From Halorubellus sp. JP-L1 (GTDB lineage: Archaea > Halobacteriota > Halobacteria > Halobacteriales > Natrialbaceae): 64,000 nucleotides of DNA. The stretch is from NCBI RefSeq assembly GCF_011440375.1, contig NZ_JAAOIR010000004.1, forward strand, positions 1 through 64,000, in the 5' to 3' direction. The notes under the pieces are model-generated. The model was not told the origin of the DNA. It was given only the letters and a program-made list of their open reading frames with translations, and did no database searches. The position numbers and the translations under genes are program-made. Of the stretch, positions 27,898 to 37,077 are shown in pieces; position 1 is the first letter of the stretch; each line of letters starts with the position of its first letter.

Positions 27898-27954
27898 ATG
27901 ACAGAAAATGTCCAGAAATTAACATGGGCGAAACAACTCGAAAATGACAACTAA
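27898..27954 (+). CDS. Possible 18-codon upstream ORF overlapping the S-layer start
   Basis: ATG 27898 to TAA 27954 encodes MTENVQKLTWAKQLENDN. It ends 11 nt inside the S-layer gene (ATG 27944), the geometry of translational coupling by termination and re-initiation. No Shine-Dalgarno sequence precedes either start directly. Confidence 0.35.
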   Translation: MTENVQKLTWAKQLENDN

Positions 27955-30625
27955 TACCACTCTATCGTTGCGGAAAATCGGCGTAATCACGATGGTGATT
28001 CTCATGGTCGCCGCGCCCGCAGTCGCGGGCATCGCGTTCGGTTTGAACGTCCAGCGTGGCGGGGACGCCGGACAGTTCAACCCGGGCGTCGGCGGCCCGG
28101 ACGACGTACAGATATCGACAGAAAAACCGGTCGTCTTCCAGGGCGAAGAGGACATCAACTTCCTCGGTGAGGACGGCACGCCCATCGACGCGGCGCAGCT
28201 GACCGGCGTCTCCGGTGATGCCGAAGGCATCCCGCTCGAGGAACCGATACCGCAGGACCAGGAACGCGGCCAGTACACTCTCACCGGATCCGGTGACGCC
28301 GCCGGCGTCGTCGTCCAGACGCCGCGGGTCACCGAACTCGAAGTCATGAACGAGCGCGGCGTGGACGTCGAAGGATCCACGGTCCAGGAGGACGAGACGC
28401 TCCTCGTACGCGCCGAATGGAACTTCCAGCAGGCCGAGGACCTCGAACTCGTCATCCGCGACTCGAGAGGCGACGAGATCACTGGCGAAGTACTCGCCGA
28501 CTCCGGTGCGCTCTCCGAGCAACAAGTGAGCGCACTGACCGGCCCGTACGCCCAGAACACCGATCTGGTGACGAACCCCGGCCAGCGCGGCACTGGCACC
28601 GGTATCGTCTACCTCCAGGGACTTGGCCAGCTCGAGGACAGCAACTTCAACGTCAGTCCGACCAACGCCACGGAGGGTAACGCCACGGAGGGTAACGCCA
28701 CGGAGGCCATCGTCACCTCGCTCGACGCGACCTACTGGGCGCTCGACGTCAGCGGCGTCGACGTCAGCGAACTCTCCATCACCGTCGAGGGTTGGGACAA
28801 CCTCGACTTCGGCCCGGCTAGCCAGTCGTCGAGCCTCAGCGTCCAGACCGAGGACGACGTGAACCTCGACCTCCAGGACGAAGCCGTCACTCGTGGCGAG
28901 AACGTCCGGTACGAGGTCCGCGGATCCACCGCTGGCGCGACCCACTACGTCGTCATCGAGGACAGCGAGTTCCGCAACGAGCAGGTCACCGCTGACGTGT
29001 TCCGAGACGTCCAGGACGTCGTCGACAAGGGCACGTTCGACACGAACAACGACAGCGAAGCCGACTTCGCGTGGGCACAGATCGAGATCGACGAGGACAC
29101 CGGCATCGGCGTCGGACAGATCGACACGTCGTTCCTCGACGACGCCTCGGTCAGCATCGACCTCTTCCAGGCCGATCGCTCGCTCGAAGACATCGCAGCG
29201 AACCTCGGGAACACCGAGGACGACCAGACGCTCGACGTCGACCAGGGCGACCTGACGTTCGACAACCCGCCTGGCATCTACGTCGCCGGTAGCGACGTCG
29301 ACGTGAGCGGCACCGCCGCACTCGGCGTGGACGACGTCGTCCTCTACGCTCGCGACCAGGGCGACTGGGAGCTCCTCGACATCAACGAGGACGGCACGCT
29401 CGACGCGGGAGACACCCTCAGCGTCGACTCGACCGGCGAGTGGGATCGCGACGACGTCGTGCTCTCGGAGGCCAGCGACATCTTCTCGATCCCCGGCCGG
29501 TATCGTATCGGCGTGGTCGAGGCGCAGGACGTGATCTCGAACGGCGAGATCCAGACGACGCTCTCGACCTCGGACTTCTCCAGCGCGACGAGCTCGCAGA
29601 CGTCGCTCGTCGTGCAGGAGCCCGGACTCGACGAAGCGCGGACGTTCCAGGCGATCAACGCACAGATCGCGACTGAGGACGGGACCGTCGACGTGATCGG
29701 TACTGCACCGGGTCTCGACTCGGTGATCGCCGTGATGATCGACTCGCGCGGTCGCGTCGCGACCGAGCGCATCACGGTCGACGAGGACGACACGTTCGAC
29801 GAGGACGACATCCCGCTGACCACGATGGACGGACGGGAGCTCAACGAGGGCGAGATCCGCGCGTTCGTCATCGGTCTCGGCCGCGACGGCGTCGCCGGTG
29901 ACGGCGTGCTGCCCGGCCAGCCTGACGCGGAACTCTCCTCGCTCGAGAACTACGTCCAAGGCTTCGGGACCGGACTGACGCAGGAACAGGTCGTCGCGCG
30001 CATCAACGACGAAACCACGAACGAGGTCGCGAGCGACGACCTCTCCATCGAGGAGACCTTCCGGTACACGGACGGCGCGACGTCGATCGAGTCGGTCGGA
30101 CCCGCCGGTAACGTCGAGCAGGGCGAGGTCCAGGACGTCTCCGTCGGCGACCAGATGGTGGTCGCCGGTCTGACGAACCGCAAGCCGGACGACAACTCCA
30201 TCTCCGTCGAGGTCATCGATGGCCCGAGTGCGAACGAGTTCGAGACGAACTCGACCGACGAGTGGGGTCTGGACGGCCGCTGGACCGCCTCGCTCGCCAC
30301 TGACGGCGTGGAGCCCGGCACCTACACGGTCGAGGTCGACGACGGCGACAACACCGACACTGTCCAGGTCGAGATCCTTCCCGCCGACGACGGCGGGAAC
30401 GAGACGCCGACGGATGACAACGAGACTACCACCGAAGCGGAAGAAACCACCACTGAAGCAGAAGAGACCACGACCGAACTGAACGAGACGACGACCGAAG
30501 CGAACGCGTCCGCGATGGCGACCGGCGAGACGCCCGCACGGAGCGGGATGTCGGCGTTCGTCGTCCTCGGACTCGCCCCCGCGATGCTGGTCTTCGCGCT
30601 CGTTCGGCGTCGCCAGAGTCGCTGA
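27944..30625 (+). CDS. csg: S-layer glycoprotein
   Basis: Main cell-envelope protein (893 aa, strongly acidic). An N-terminal signal (RKIGVITMVILMVAAPAVAG) is followed by successive Ig-like domains (for example DDVNLDLQDEAVTRGENVRYEV; PPGIYVAGSDVDVSGTAALG) and a C-terminal domain ending in TYTVEVDDGDNTDTVQVEI. A Thr/Glu-rich, probably O-glycosylated linker (ETTTEAEETTTEAEETTTE) leads to a single hydrophobic helix and RRRQSR. N-glycosylation sequons cluster as NATEGNATEGNATE near residue 240. The order matches the Haloferax/Halobacterium glycoprotein, but the PGF motif before the C-terminal helix is not visible (TPARSGMSAFVV instead). Confidence 0.92.
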   Translation: MTTNTTLSLRKIGVITMVILMVAAPAVAGIAFGLNVQRGGDAGQFNPGVGGPDDVQISTEKPVVFQGEEDINFLGEDGTPIDAAQLTGVSGDAEGIPLEEPIPQDQERGQYTLTGSGDAAGVVVQTPRVTELEVMNERGVDVEGSTVQEDETLLVRAEWNFQQAEDLELVIRDSRGDEITGEVLADSGALSEQQVSALTGPYAQNTDLVTNPGQRGTGTGIVYLQGLGQLEDSNFNVSPTNATEGNATEGNATEAIVTSLDATYWALDVSGVDVSELSITVEGWDNLDFGPASQSSSLSVQTEDDVNLDLQDEAVTRGENVRYEVRGSTAGATHYVVIEDSEFRNEQVTADVFRDVQDVVDKGTFDTNNDSEADFAWAQIEIDEDTGIGVGQIDTSFLDDASVSIDLFQADRSLEDIAANLGNTEDDQTLDVDQGDLTFDNPPGIYVAGSDVDVSGTAALGVDDVVLYARDQGDWELLDINEDGTLDAGDTLSVDSTGEWDRDDVVLSEASDIFSIPGRYRIGVVEAQDVISNGEIQTTLSTSDFSSATSSQTSLVVQEPGLDEARTFQAINAQIATEDGTVDVIGTAPGLDSVIAVMIDSRGRVATERITVDEDDTFDEDDIPLTTMDGRELNEGEIRAFVIGLGRDGVAGDGVLPGQPDAELSSLENYVQGFGTGLTQEQVVARINDETTNEVASDDLSIEETFRYTDGATSIESVGPAGNVEQGEVQDVSVGDQMVVAGLTNRKPDDNSISVEVIDGPSANEFETNSTDEWGLDGRWTASLATDGVEPGTYTVEVDDGDNTDTVQVEILPADDGGNETPTDDNETTTEAEETTTEAEETTTELNETTTEANASAMATGETPARSGMSAFVVLGLAPAMLVFALVRRRQSR

Positions 30626-30739
30626 ACTACCGGAGCTAAGGCTTCCGGCTTTCGCGGTTCTTTCTTCGCCGCCGTCGATCCGACACGCCGGCGACCGCAT
30701 CGGACGCAACGGTGAACGCGCCAGCGGTCCGTGACGTAC

Positions 30740-31765
30740 TCACGAACCGGGCGACGGCAGGTCGTCGTCGACGACCTCGTACACGCGAGTGCGACTCGAC
30801 CCGCTGGCGACGAGGAGGTCGTACTGCTGCATCTTCGAGAGGTACGACCGGATCGTCCGCTCGGTCTTCGGGTCGTCGACGCGCTCGCAGTACGCGTCGT
30901 AGATGCCGCCCGGACTCACCGGCCCGCGCTCGCGGACGACCTCGAACACTGCGACCTGGTCGGGCGTAAGGTTCTCGACGTCCGCCTGCCGGATCTCGGT
31001 TTCGGCGGTCGGGACGGCGTCCTCGAGGACGGCGTCCGTTATCTCGTCCTCGTCCTCGCGCTCCGCGGCGCGCGCCGCACTCCGGAGGATGCCGATGGCG
31101 AGGCGCGCGTCTCCCGCGGCCGCGTCCGCGATGCGCTCCAGTTGCGCGCGGTCGACGACGCCGCGCTCCAGGCCGTTGTCGACGCGGGACTGGAGGATGG
31201 CGACGAGCTGGTCCGCGCCGTACGTGTCCATCCGGACGTGCTCGCTCGACTGGAGGCGACTCCGCAAACGGTTCCCTTCGTGCGCGTACAGGTCGCGTTC
31301 GCGGTTCGCGACCACGACGACCGCGTACTGCGGGAGGCCGTGGAGGTCGTAGATGACGTCCGGCGCCTCCAGCTGGTCGGCCTCGTCGAGCACCACGACC
31401 GCCTGCTGGTCGGCGCGCTCGATGCGGTCGATGAGCTCGTCCGTCGGCGTCGACTGTCGGTGGACGTCGACGGTCCGTCCGACCGCTTCCAGCACGCGAT
31501 AGAGCGCCCGATAGCGCGTGTAGTTCCGCCAGCAGTTCACGTACACCGTCTCGACGTCCAGCGTCGCCTCGCGGAGCTTCCCGGCGACGAACCGCGTCAG
31601 GCACGTCTTCCCCGCGCCAGACGGCCCGGTGACGACGGCCGTGTCCGCGGTCTGCCCGCGCGTCACGGGGTCGAGCACCGAGGAGAGGTGGTTCACCTCG
31701 CCGTCGCGATGCACGACCTCGCTCGGCACGAAGTCGGTCCGCAGCACGCGCGCGTCCCGGATCAC
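30740..31765 (-). CDS. Orc1/Cdc6 family replication initiator-like AAA+ ATPase
   Basis: AAA+ protein (341 aa) of the archaeal Orc1/Cdc6 family, which binds origin recognition boxes and loads the MCM helicase. Walker A is VTGPSGAGKTCLTRFVAG near residue 45, Walker B VVVLDEADQLE, sensor 1 in AVVVVANRERDLY, and the C-terminal winged helix includes TPDQVAVFEVVRERGPVSPGGIYDAYCE. The product is shorter than the main haloarchaeal Orc proteins. The start is GTG 31765. I could not find recognisable origin boxes around it, so it may be an accessory Orc rather than an origin-linked one. Confidence 0.88.
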   Translation of the reverse strand: MIRDARVLRTDFVPSEVVHRDGEVNHLSSVLDPVTRGQTADTAVVTGPSGAGKTCLTRFVAGKLREATLDVETVYVNCWRNYTRYRALYRVLEAVGRTVDVHRQSTPTDELIDRIERADQQAVVVLDEADQLEAPDVIYDLHGLPQYAVVVVANRERDLYAHEGNRLRSRLQSSEHVRMDTYGADQLVAILQSRVDNGLERGVVDRAQLERIADAAAGDARLAIGILRSAARAAEREDEDEITDAVLEDAVPTAETEIRQADVENLTPDQVAVFEVVRERGPVSPGGIYDAYCERVDDPKTERTIRSYLSKMQQYDLLVASGSSRTRVYEVVDDDLPSPGS

Positions 31766-31810
31766 GGCCGGGGCTTCGGCGTGCCGTCACGTAATTCTTC
31801 CCACCGACAG

Positions 31811-31855
31811 CGGCCGTCGTCTGCACGGCCGTCGTTTGCACGGCCGTCGTCCGTC
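31811..31855. repeat. 15-bp repeats upstream of the Orc1/Cdc6 gene
   Basis: Three near-identical consecutive 15-bp units of the type CGGCCGTCGTCTGCA occur 45-90 bp upstream of the Orc1/Cdc6 start. They do not resemble haloarchaeal origin recognition boxes (no T-run plus G-run arrangement), but repeated sites next to an orc gene could bind its product. Confidence 0.6.
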
Positions 31856-31885
31856 CCGCTGTCCTCACCGTTTCGGCCCGGGGCG

Positions 31886-32290
31886 TTACGACGACCGCGT
31901 CGCCACGGTGGCTGTCGACCGTGACGATTCCACCGCGTCATCGGCGGACGCGCTGGTGTGGGCCGCATCGACGACGACGCGATACCGGGGGAGAGCGGGG
32001 TCGTACTCGCGGAGCGTCCCGCGGTAGCGTTCGACCGCCCGCGCCGCTCGCCGCGCGGTCTCGCGGGACGCGAACCGCAATCCGCGAGCGGGCACCGGTT
32101 CCTCCATCCGCCGGGCACCCACGACGCGGTACGCTCCGTTCGCGTCCGCGAGCGACTCGATGGTCGCCCGCGCGTCGGCGAGGGGGGTCGTCGAGGTCGC
32201 GTCGGCGAGGGGGGTCGTCGAGGTCGCGTCGGCGGCCGTCGACTCGTGGACCGATGGTCCGTCGGTCGAGGGTCGGGCGTGCTCGCTCAT
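31886..32290 (-). CDS. Conserved hypothetical protein, paralogue of the upstream gene
   Basis: A 134-residue soluble acidic protein. Residues 40-110 (ARATIESLADANGAYRVVGA ... VERYRGTLREYDPALPRYRVVV) align with residues 20-90 of the neighbouring product (32287-32760), including an almost identical YRRALREHDPALPEY-type segment, so the genes arose by duplication. The N-terminal 35 residues contain a doubled nine-residue element (DATSTTPLA) encoded by an exact 27-bp tandem repeat. ATG 32290 overlaps the upstream stop by 4 bp: a two-gene operon. Function unknown; the iron-box-like promoter suggests an iron-responsive role. Confidence 0.7.
   Translation of the reverse strand: MSEHARPSTDGPSVHESTAADATSTTPLADATSTTPLADARATIESLADANGAYRVVGARRMEEPVPARGLRFASRETARRAARAVERYRGTLREYDPALPRYRVVVDAAHTSASADDAVESSRSTATVATRSS
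32174..32227. repeat. 27-bp exact tandem duplication within a coding region
   Basis: Two exact copies of a 27-bp unit (32174-32200 and 32201-32227) duplicate nine codons in the N-terminal region of the 134-aa paralogue, keeping the frame. Confidence 0.9.
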
Positions 32291-32760
32291 AGCTTGCTCT
32301 GGAGCTGGCGCGTGACGAGTTCGTCGTCGAGCAGTTCGTCGGGCCCGGTGAGGTGAACGAGCGGGGCGTTCTCGACGCGGAGCCACTCGTCGCGGCGGTC
32401 GCCGGTGAGGGTGACGGTCTGTCTGGCGCGCGGGACGCCGTTCGTCCGGCGTTCGCGAGTGGACTCGCGGACGGTCGCCACCTCTATCGGGTTCGAGTCG
32501 GTTTCGCCGACGACGAGGTCGTACTCGGGGAGTGCGGGGTCGTGCTCGCGGAGCGCGCGGCGATAGCGGGCGGCGGCGTCTCGCGCTCGCTCGGCGGCCT
32601 CGTAGTCGTCGAAGGCGAAGCCGGTGACGGGGTCGGGGCGGACGCCCGTCTCCTTCCCGACGACGACGAACTCGCCGGCGGGCGTGGCGAGGTCCTCGAC
32701 GAGTACGCGGGCGTCGGTCAGGGCGTCTCCGGGGTCGGCGACTGGGTCTGACGCGGCCAT
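32287..32760 (-). CDS. Conserved hypothetical protein, first gene of an iron-box-controlled pair
   Basis: A 157-residue soluble protein. Residues 20-90 form the domain shared with the downstream paralogue (ARVLVEDLATPAGEFVVVGK ... YRRALREHDPALPEYDLVVG); the C-terminal 60 residues (RQTVTLTGDRRDEWLRVENAPLVHL ... DELVTRQLQSKL) are unique to this copy. ATG 32760 is preferred to a GTG five codons upstream because the latter lies inside a palindrome. No catalytic motif is seen. Two TTTAGG/CCTAAA palindromes surround its promoter, pointing to control by a DtxR-family metalloregulator. Confidence 0.72.
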   Translation of the reverse strand: MAASDPVADPGDALTDARVLVEDLATPAGEFVVVGKETGVRPDPVTGFAFDDYEAAERARDAAARYRRALREHDPALPEYDLVVGETDSNPIEVATVRESTRERRTNGVPRARQTVTLTGDRRDEWLRVENAPLVHLTGPDELLDDELVTRQLQSKL

Positions 32761-32764
32761 GGGG

Positions 32765-32780
32765 TTTAGGCTCACCTAAA
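32765..32780. promoter_or_regulatory. Iron-box-like palindrome 1
   Basis: TTTAGGCTCACCTAAA is a 6+6 bp perfect inverted repeat with a 4-bp centre, 5-20 bp upstream of the ATG at 32760, i.e. over the likely transcription start. It matches the TTAGG...CCTAA form bound by DtxR/IdeR-type iron-dependent repressors, including the haloarchaeal Idr/SirR proteins. Confidence 0.75.
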
Positions 32781-32800
32781 CACAGTAGAGTCTTTCGGAA

Positions 32801-32816
32801 TTTAGGCGGGCCTAAA
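32801..32816. promoter_or_regulatory. Iron-box-like palindrome 2
   Basis: TTTAGGCGGGCCTAAA is a second 6+6 bp inverted repeat, 36 bp (centre to centre) from the first. The two flank the position expected for the TATA box of the paralogous-pair operon, an arrangement suited to repression. Confidence 0.75.
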
Positions 32817-33079
32817 TGACGCTGCCGATGACAGTGGGTGGCTGAAGCGCCAGGACTGGGACGACGAAGATCGCGTCGACGTCTACGGCGAGGGAAGACG
32901 AGCGTCCAGTGCGTCGACTACAAGCGTCGGGCGTTCCTGCCGCTGGCGGACCGCTTCGACCGACCCCTCTGACCTCAAACGGACGACGCGATACCGGCCA
33001 GCGTCGGATGCTGGCCGGTTCTGGTCGCGGTTACCCCGGAGGCTTTTTGCTATTCGGCCCTTTTTGTCCGATATATCTG
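32817..33079. other. Divergent promoter region of the paralogous pair and the squalene/phytoene synthase
   Basis: The gap between genes (32761-33079, 319 bp) holds the two iron boxes at its left end. At its right end a T-rich box (TTTTTGCTATTC, 33044-33055) lies about 28 nt before the ATG at 33080, a leaderless-type promoter for the synthase. No gene is seen between them. Confidence 0.55.
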
Positions 33080-34147
33080 ATGAGCGGGCGCGAGTGTTAC
33101 CGTGGTGATGTCGACGAGGCGTGGTGTCACGAGGCTGTCCAGGGCGTGTCGCGGACGTTCGCCCTGACAGTCGACGTACTCGAGGAACCGATGTCGACGC
33201 ACATCTGTCTCGGGTACCTCCTGTGTCGCGTTGCGGACACCGTGGAGGACGCAGGACACCTCCCGCCAGGTGAACAGGCGACGCTCCTCCGAACGTACCG
33301 GGACGCGGTGGACCCCGACGCGACCACCACCATCGAGTCGTTCCGCGAGGACGTCGACGAGTACGTGCCCGCCGCCGACGGTCGGAGCGACGACTGGGAG
33401 GTCGTCGCGGAGTCGCCGACGGTGCTCGCGACGTTCGAGGCGCTCCCCGACGACGTCCGTCGCGCGGTCGTCGGGCCGGTCGTCGAGATGGTCGACGGGA
33501 TGGCGTCGTTCGTCGAACGACACAGTCACACGGGCGGGTTGCGGATCGACGACGCGGCAGAGCTCGAGGAGTACTGTCACTACGCGGCCGGGACGGTCGG
33601 CGAGCTCGTGACGAATCTCCTGACGCGGACGGACGTCGACCAGGAGCAGGCCCGCCGCATGCAGGGGACCGCCGAGGAGTTCGGCCAGTTGCTCCAGTTG
33701 ACGAACGTCTCGAAGGACGTCTACGACGACTACGTCGAGGAGAACAACGTCTACCTGCCCGACGAGTGGCTGCAGGCGGAGGGCGTCCCGCAAGAGGAGG
33801 TCGTCGACCCCGAGCATCGCGGCGCGGCGGCACGGGTCGTCGAGCGCACCGCGAATCACGCGCGCGGGTTCCTCGACGACGCGCAGACGTACCTCGAGTC
33901 GATGCCGCTCGTACACGGGAACACGCTGGAGGCGTGGAGCGTCCCGTTCCTGCTCGCGGTCGGCACGCTCCGCGAACTCGGCGCGCGCCCCGAGGACGCA
34001 CTCACCGAGCGCGGCGTGAAGATCTCTCGCGAGGAGGTGTTTGCGGTCACGCACGCCGCGTCGACGACGGGCCGCGAGGCGCTCGCGGACCTCCGCGAGA
34101 CGATCGCGCACGAGCCCTACGAGGGCGTCGAATCCAGCGTGGACTGA
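33080..34147 (+). CDS. Squalene/phytoene synthase family protein (squalene synthase-like)
   Basis: Head-to-head prenyl condensing enzyme (355 aa) making squalene from farnesyl diphosphate or phytoene from geranylgeranyl diphosphate. Aspartate-rich motif 1 is CRVADTVEDAGH near residue 55; motif 2 is TNVSKDVYDDYVEENNVYLP near residue 215. The early segment VSRTFALTVDVLEEPMSTHICLGYLLCR resembles bacterial and archaeal squalene synthases more than CrtB, so squalene is my preferred product; squalene and its derivatives are abundant haloarchaeal lipids. ATG 33080 follows a TATA-like box by about 28 nt. Confidence 0.85.
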   Translation: MSGRECYRGDVDEAWCHEAVQGVSRTFALTVDVLEEPMSTHICLGYLLCRVADTVEDAGHLPPGEQATLLRTYRDAVDPDATTTIESFREDVDEYVPAADGRSDDWEVVAESPTVLATFEALPDDVRRAVVGPVVEMVDGMASFVERHSHTGGLRIDDAAELEEYCHYAAGTVGELVTNLLTRTDVDQEQARRMQGTAEEFGQLLQLTNVSKDVYDDYVEENNVYLPDEWLQAEGVPQEEVVDPEHRGAAARVVERTANHARGFLDDAQTYLESMPLVHGNTLEAWSVPFLLAVGTLRELGARPEDALTERGVKISREEVFAVTHAASTTGREALADLRETIAHEPYEGVESSVD

Positions 34148-34308
34148 CCCGCTCGCAGGCGTCTCTGTCGTAGTCCGCTCGGTCGTAGTCCGCTCGGTCC
34201 TTAGCGGCTCTGCCGCTGCGCCCCGTCGCTCGTCGTTCTCTCGTTCGCCGTCGTCCGAACAGTCGGTGGGTCGCCTCGTCCCCGTCCGAATTCGGCAGGA
34301 CCCACACG

Positions 34309-35803
<1,495 letters not shown>

Positions 35804-35848
35804 CCGCTCTCAGGCGCTCTCGGAGGTCGCGGTCGCGACGCGAGCACG

Positions 35849-35886
35849 TTCCCGGAAGTTTCCGGAAACGACACGCCTCGCGTTAA
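35849..35886 (+). promoter_or_regulatory. Double palindrome and box A of the RecA-like gene (site A)
   Basis: TTCCCGGAA (35849-35857) and TTTCCGGAAA (35859-35868) are two adjacent palindromes about one helical turn apart, followed by ACACGCC and a weak box A (GTTAA, 35882-35886) 29 nt before the ATG at 35912. Thirty of 39 bases from 35849, including both palindromes, recur at 38115 with the same 43-nt distance to an ATG. Position upstream of box A suits an activator. Confidence 0.7.
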
Positions 35887-35911
35887 CTGATACGCGGTCG
35901 TCCCTCCGCGT

Positions 35912-36949
35912 ATGCCAGCGCCGATGCACTCGAACGCGACGGATCGATCCGACCGCCCAGACCGCCCCGAGCGCGGCGCCGACCGGAACCGGCGCGCGCT
36001 CGCCACCGACGACCACGCGCCCGATCCCGTGCTGCCGTCGCTCGACGACGGCGTCACGCTCTTGAACGTCGACGGTCGCGGCGTCCCCGTCCTCCAGTCG
36101 CTCGCGCTCGACCACCTCCTCACCGAACCCGGGCCAGCGTACTGGGTCGACACCGCCGGGTGCGCGCGCACCACGACGCTCGCTCGCGTCGCGCCGTCCT
36201 GGCGGCTCCTCGAACGCATCCAGGTGGCTCGCGGCTTCACGCCCCACCAGCATCACGCCGCCGTCGCGGACGTCCCGGACGCGATCGCCGAAACCACCGC
36301 CGCCGCAGCAGGCAGCGCCGCCGACGGCGCGGACGCTACTGACGGCGCGGACGCCACGGCGAGCGACGCACGCGACCCCGCGCTCCTCGTCGCACCCGTC
36401 GTCGACGGCCGCTACCGCGACGCCGACGACCTCCCGCACGAGCACGCGACGCAGCTCCTCGCGCGAACGCTCGCCAGGCTCCGCCGGTACGCCGACGCCT
36501 ACGACGCCCCCGTCCTCCTCACGCGCACCGGCGGCGGTGGTGCCAGCGACGGGACCGACGACGCGGACGCGTTCGCCAGCGTGGTCGACCGCGCCGCCGA
36601 CCACCACCTCCGCTGCGAGCGCACGCCGCAGGGCCCGCGGTTCGTCGGCGACGACGACGTCGAGACGCTCGTCTACCCCCAGCCCGACGGAACGCTCCAG
36701 ACCACGCTCGCCTACTGGCGCACCGTCCTCGACCGGCGGGCGAGCGCCGCCGGCGTCGACGTCGACGGCCCGACGCCGACCGCGAACGCGGGCGGGAGCG
36801 GGACCGCACCGCGCGGGTCGTCCTCGCTCGGGTCGGCCACCGCGTCGCCCGACCGGTTCGGCGACGCCGACGGCGTCCTCGCCAGCGGCGGACGCGGCCA
36901 CGGCGCGGCACACGAACGCGCGCTCTCCCCGTGGCGAGGCACTCGCTGA
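35912..36949 (+). CDS. RecA/RadA-like protein without a P-loop, PolB2 cassette
   Basis: Soluble protein (345 aa). Residues 46-120 follow the RadA/RadB core order (LLNVDGRGVPVLQSLALDHLL, then AYWVDTAGCARTTTLARVAP, then LERIQVARGFTPHQHHAAV), but the Walker A position reads GRGVPVLQS, so the P-loop is lost. A later strand (LLVAPVVDGRYRDADD, near residue 150) stands where Walker B would be, followed by the helix TQLLARTLARLRRYADAYDAPVLLTRTG. The C-terminal 100 residues are disordered and Gly/Ser/Ala-rich. It shares its promoter element with the PolB2 operon downstream, so it is probably its partner, perhaps like bacterial ImuA. The fold is inferred by eye. Confidence 0.65.
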   Translation: MPAPMHSNATDRSDRPDRPERGADRNRRALATDDHAPDPVLPSLDDGVTLLNVDGRGVPVLQSLALDHLLTEPGPAYWVDTAGCARTTTLARVAPSWRLLERIQVARGFTPHQHHAAVADVPDAIAETTAAAAGSAADGADATDGADATASDARDPALLVAPVVDGRYRDADDLPHEHATQLLARTLARLRRYADAYDAPVLLTRTGGGGASDGTDDADAFASVVDRAADHHLRCERTPQGPRFVGDDDVETLVYPQPDGTLQTTLAYWRTVLDRRASAAGVDVDGPTPTANAGGSGTAPRGSSSLGSATASPDRFGDADGVLASGGRGHGAAHERALSPWRGTR

Positions 36950-37047
36950 ACGCGCCCGGTCGAAGGACATCTCGGGGACGGACCGGCGACTCGCTCGACG
37001 CCCGATCCGAAATCCACCGTCGAAACCATCGCCACGCAGTGCTGTGA

Positions 37048-37055
37048 CTTTAACA
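37048..37055 (+). promoter_or_regulatory. TATA box of the nucleotidyltransferase gene
   Basis: CTTTAACA lies 23-30 nt before the ATG at 37078. No TTCCGGAA palindrome is present here, so this gene pair has its own promoter, unlike the genes on either side of it. Confidence 0.55.
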
Positions 37056-37077
37056 CGAAGCCGACGCAAGTCGTGGC

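Larger units (their letters stand above)
27397..27943. other. 547-bp GC-poor intergenic region and S-layer gene leader
   Basis: From about 27500 the base composition drops visibly towards 50 percent GC, unlike anything else in the window. It contains a TTTCAC/GTGAAA inverted repeat (27589-27594 with 27603-27608), several AT-rich TATA-like stretches (TTCTAATTT near 27747, CCTTATGAA at 27783-27791), an SD-like GGAGGTGA at 27847-27854, and two short ORFs described separately. It probably holds the promoter(s) and an untranslated leader of about 130 nt for the S-layer glycoprotein. Confidence 0.6.

Noticed and set aside
31766-31885. Replication origin next to orc1/cdc6
   Set aside because: No AT-rich unwinding region and no haloarchaeal origin recognition boxes are visible; only 15-bp GC-rich repeats.
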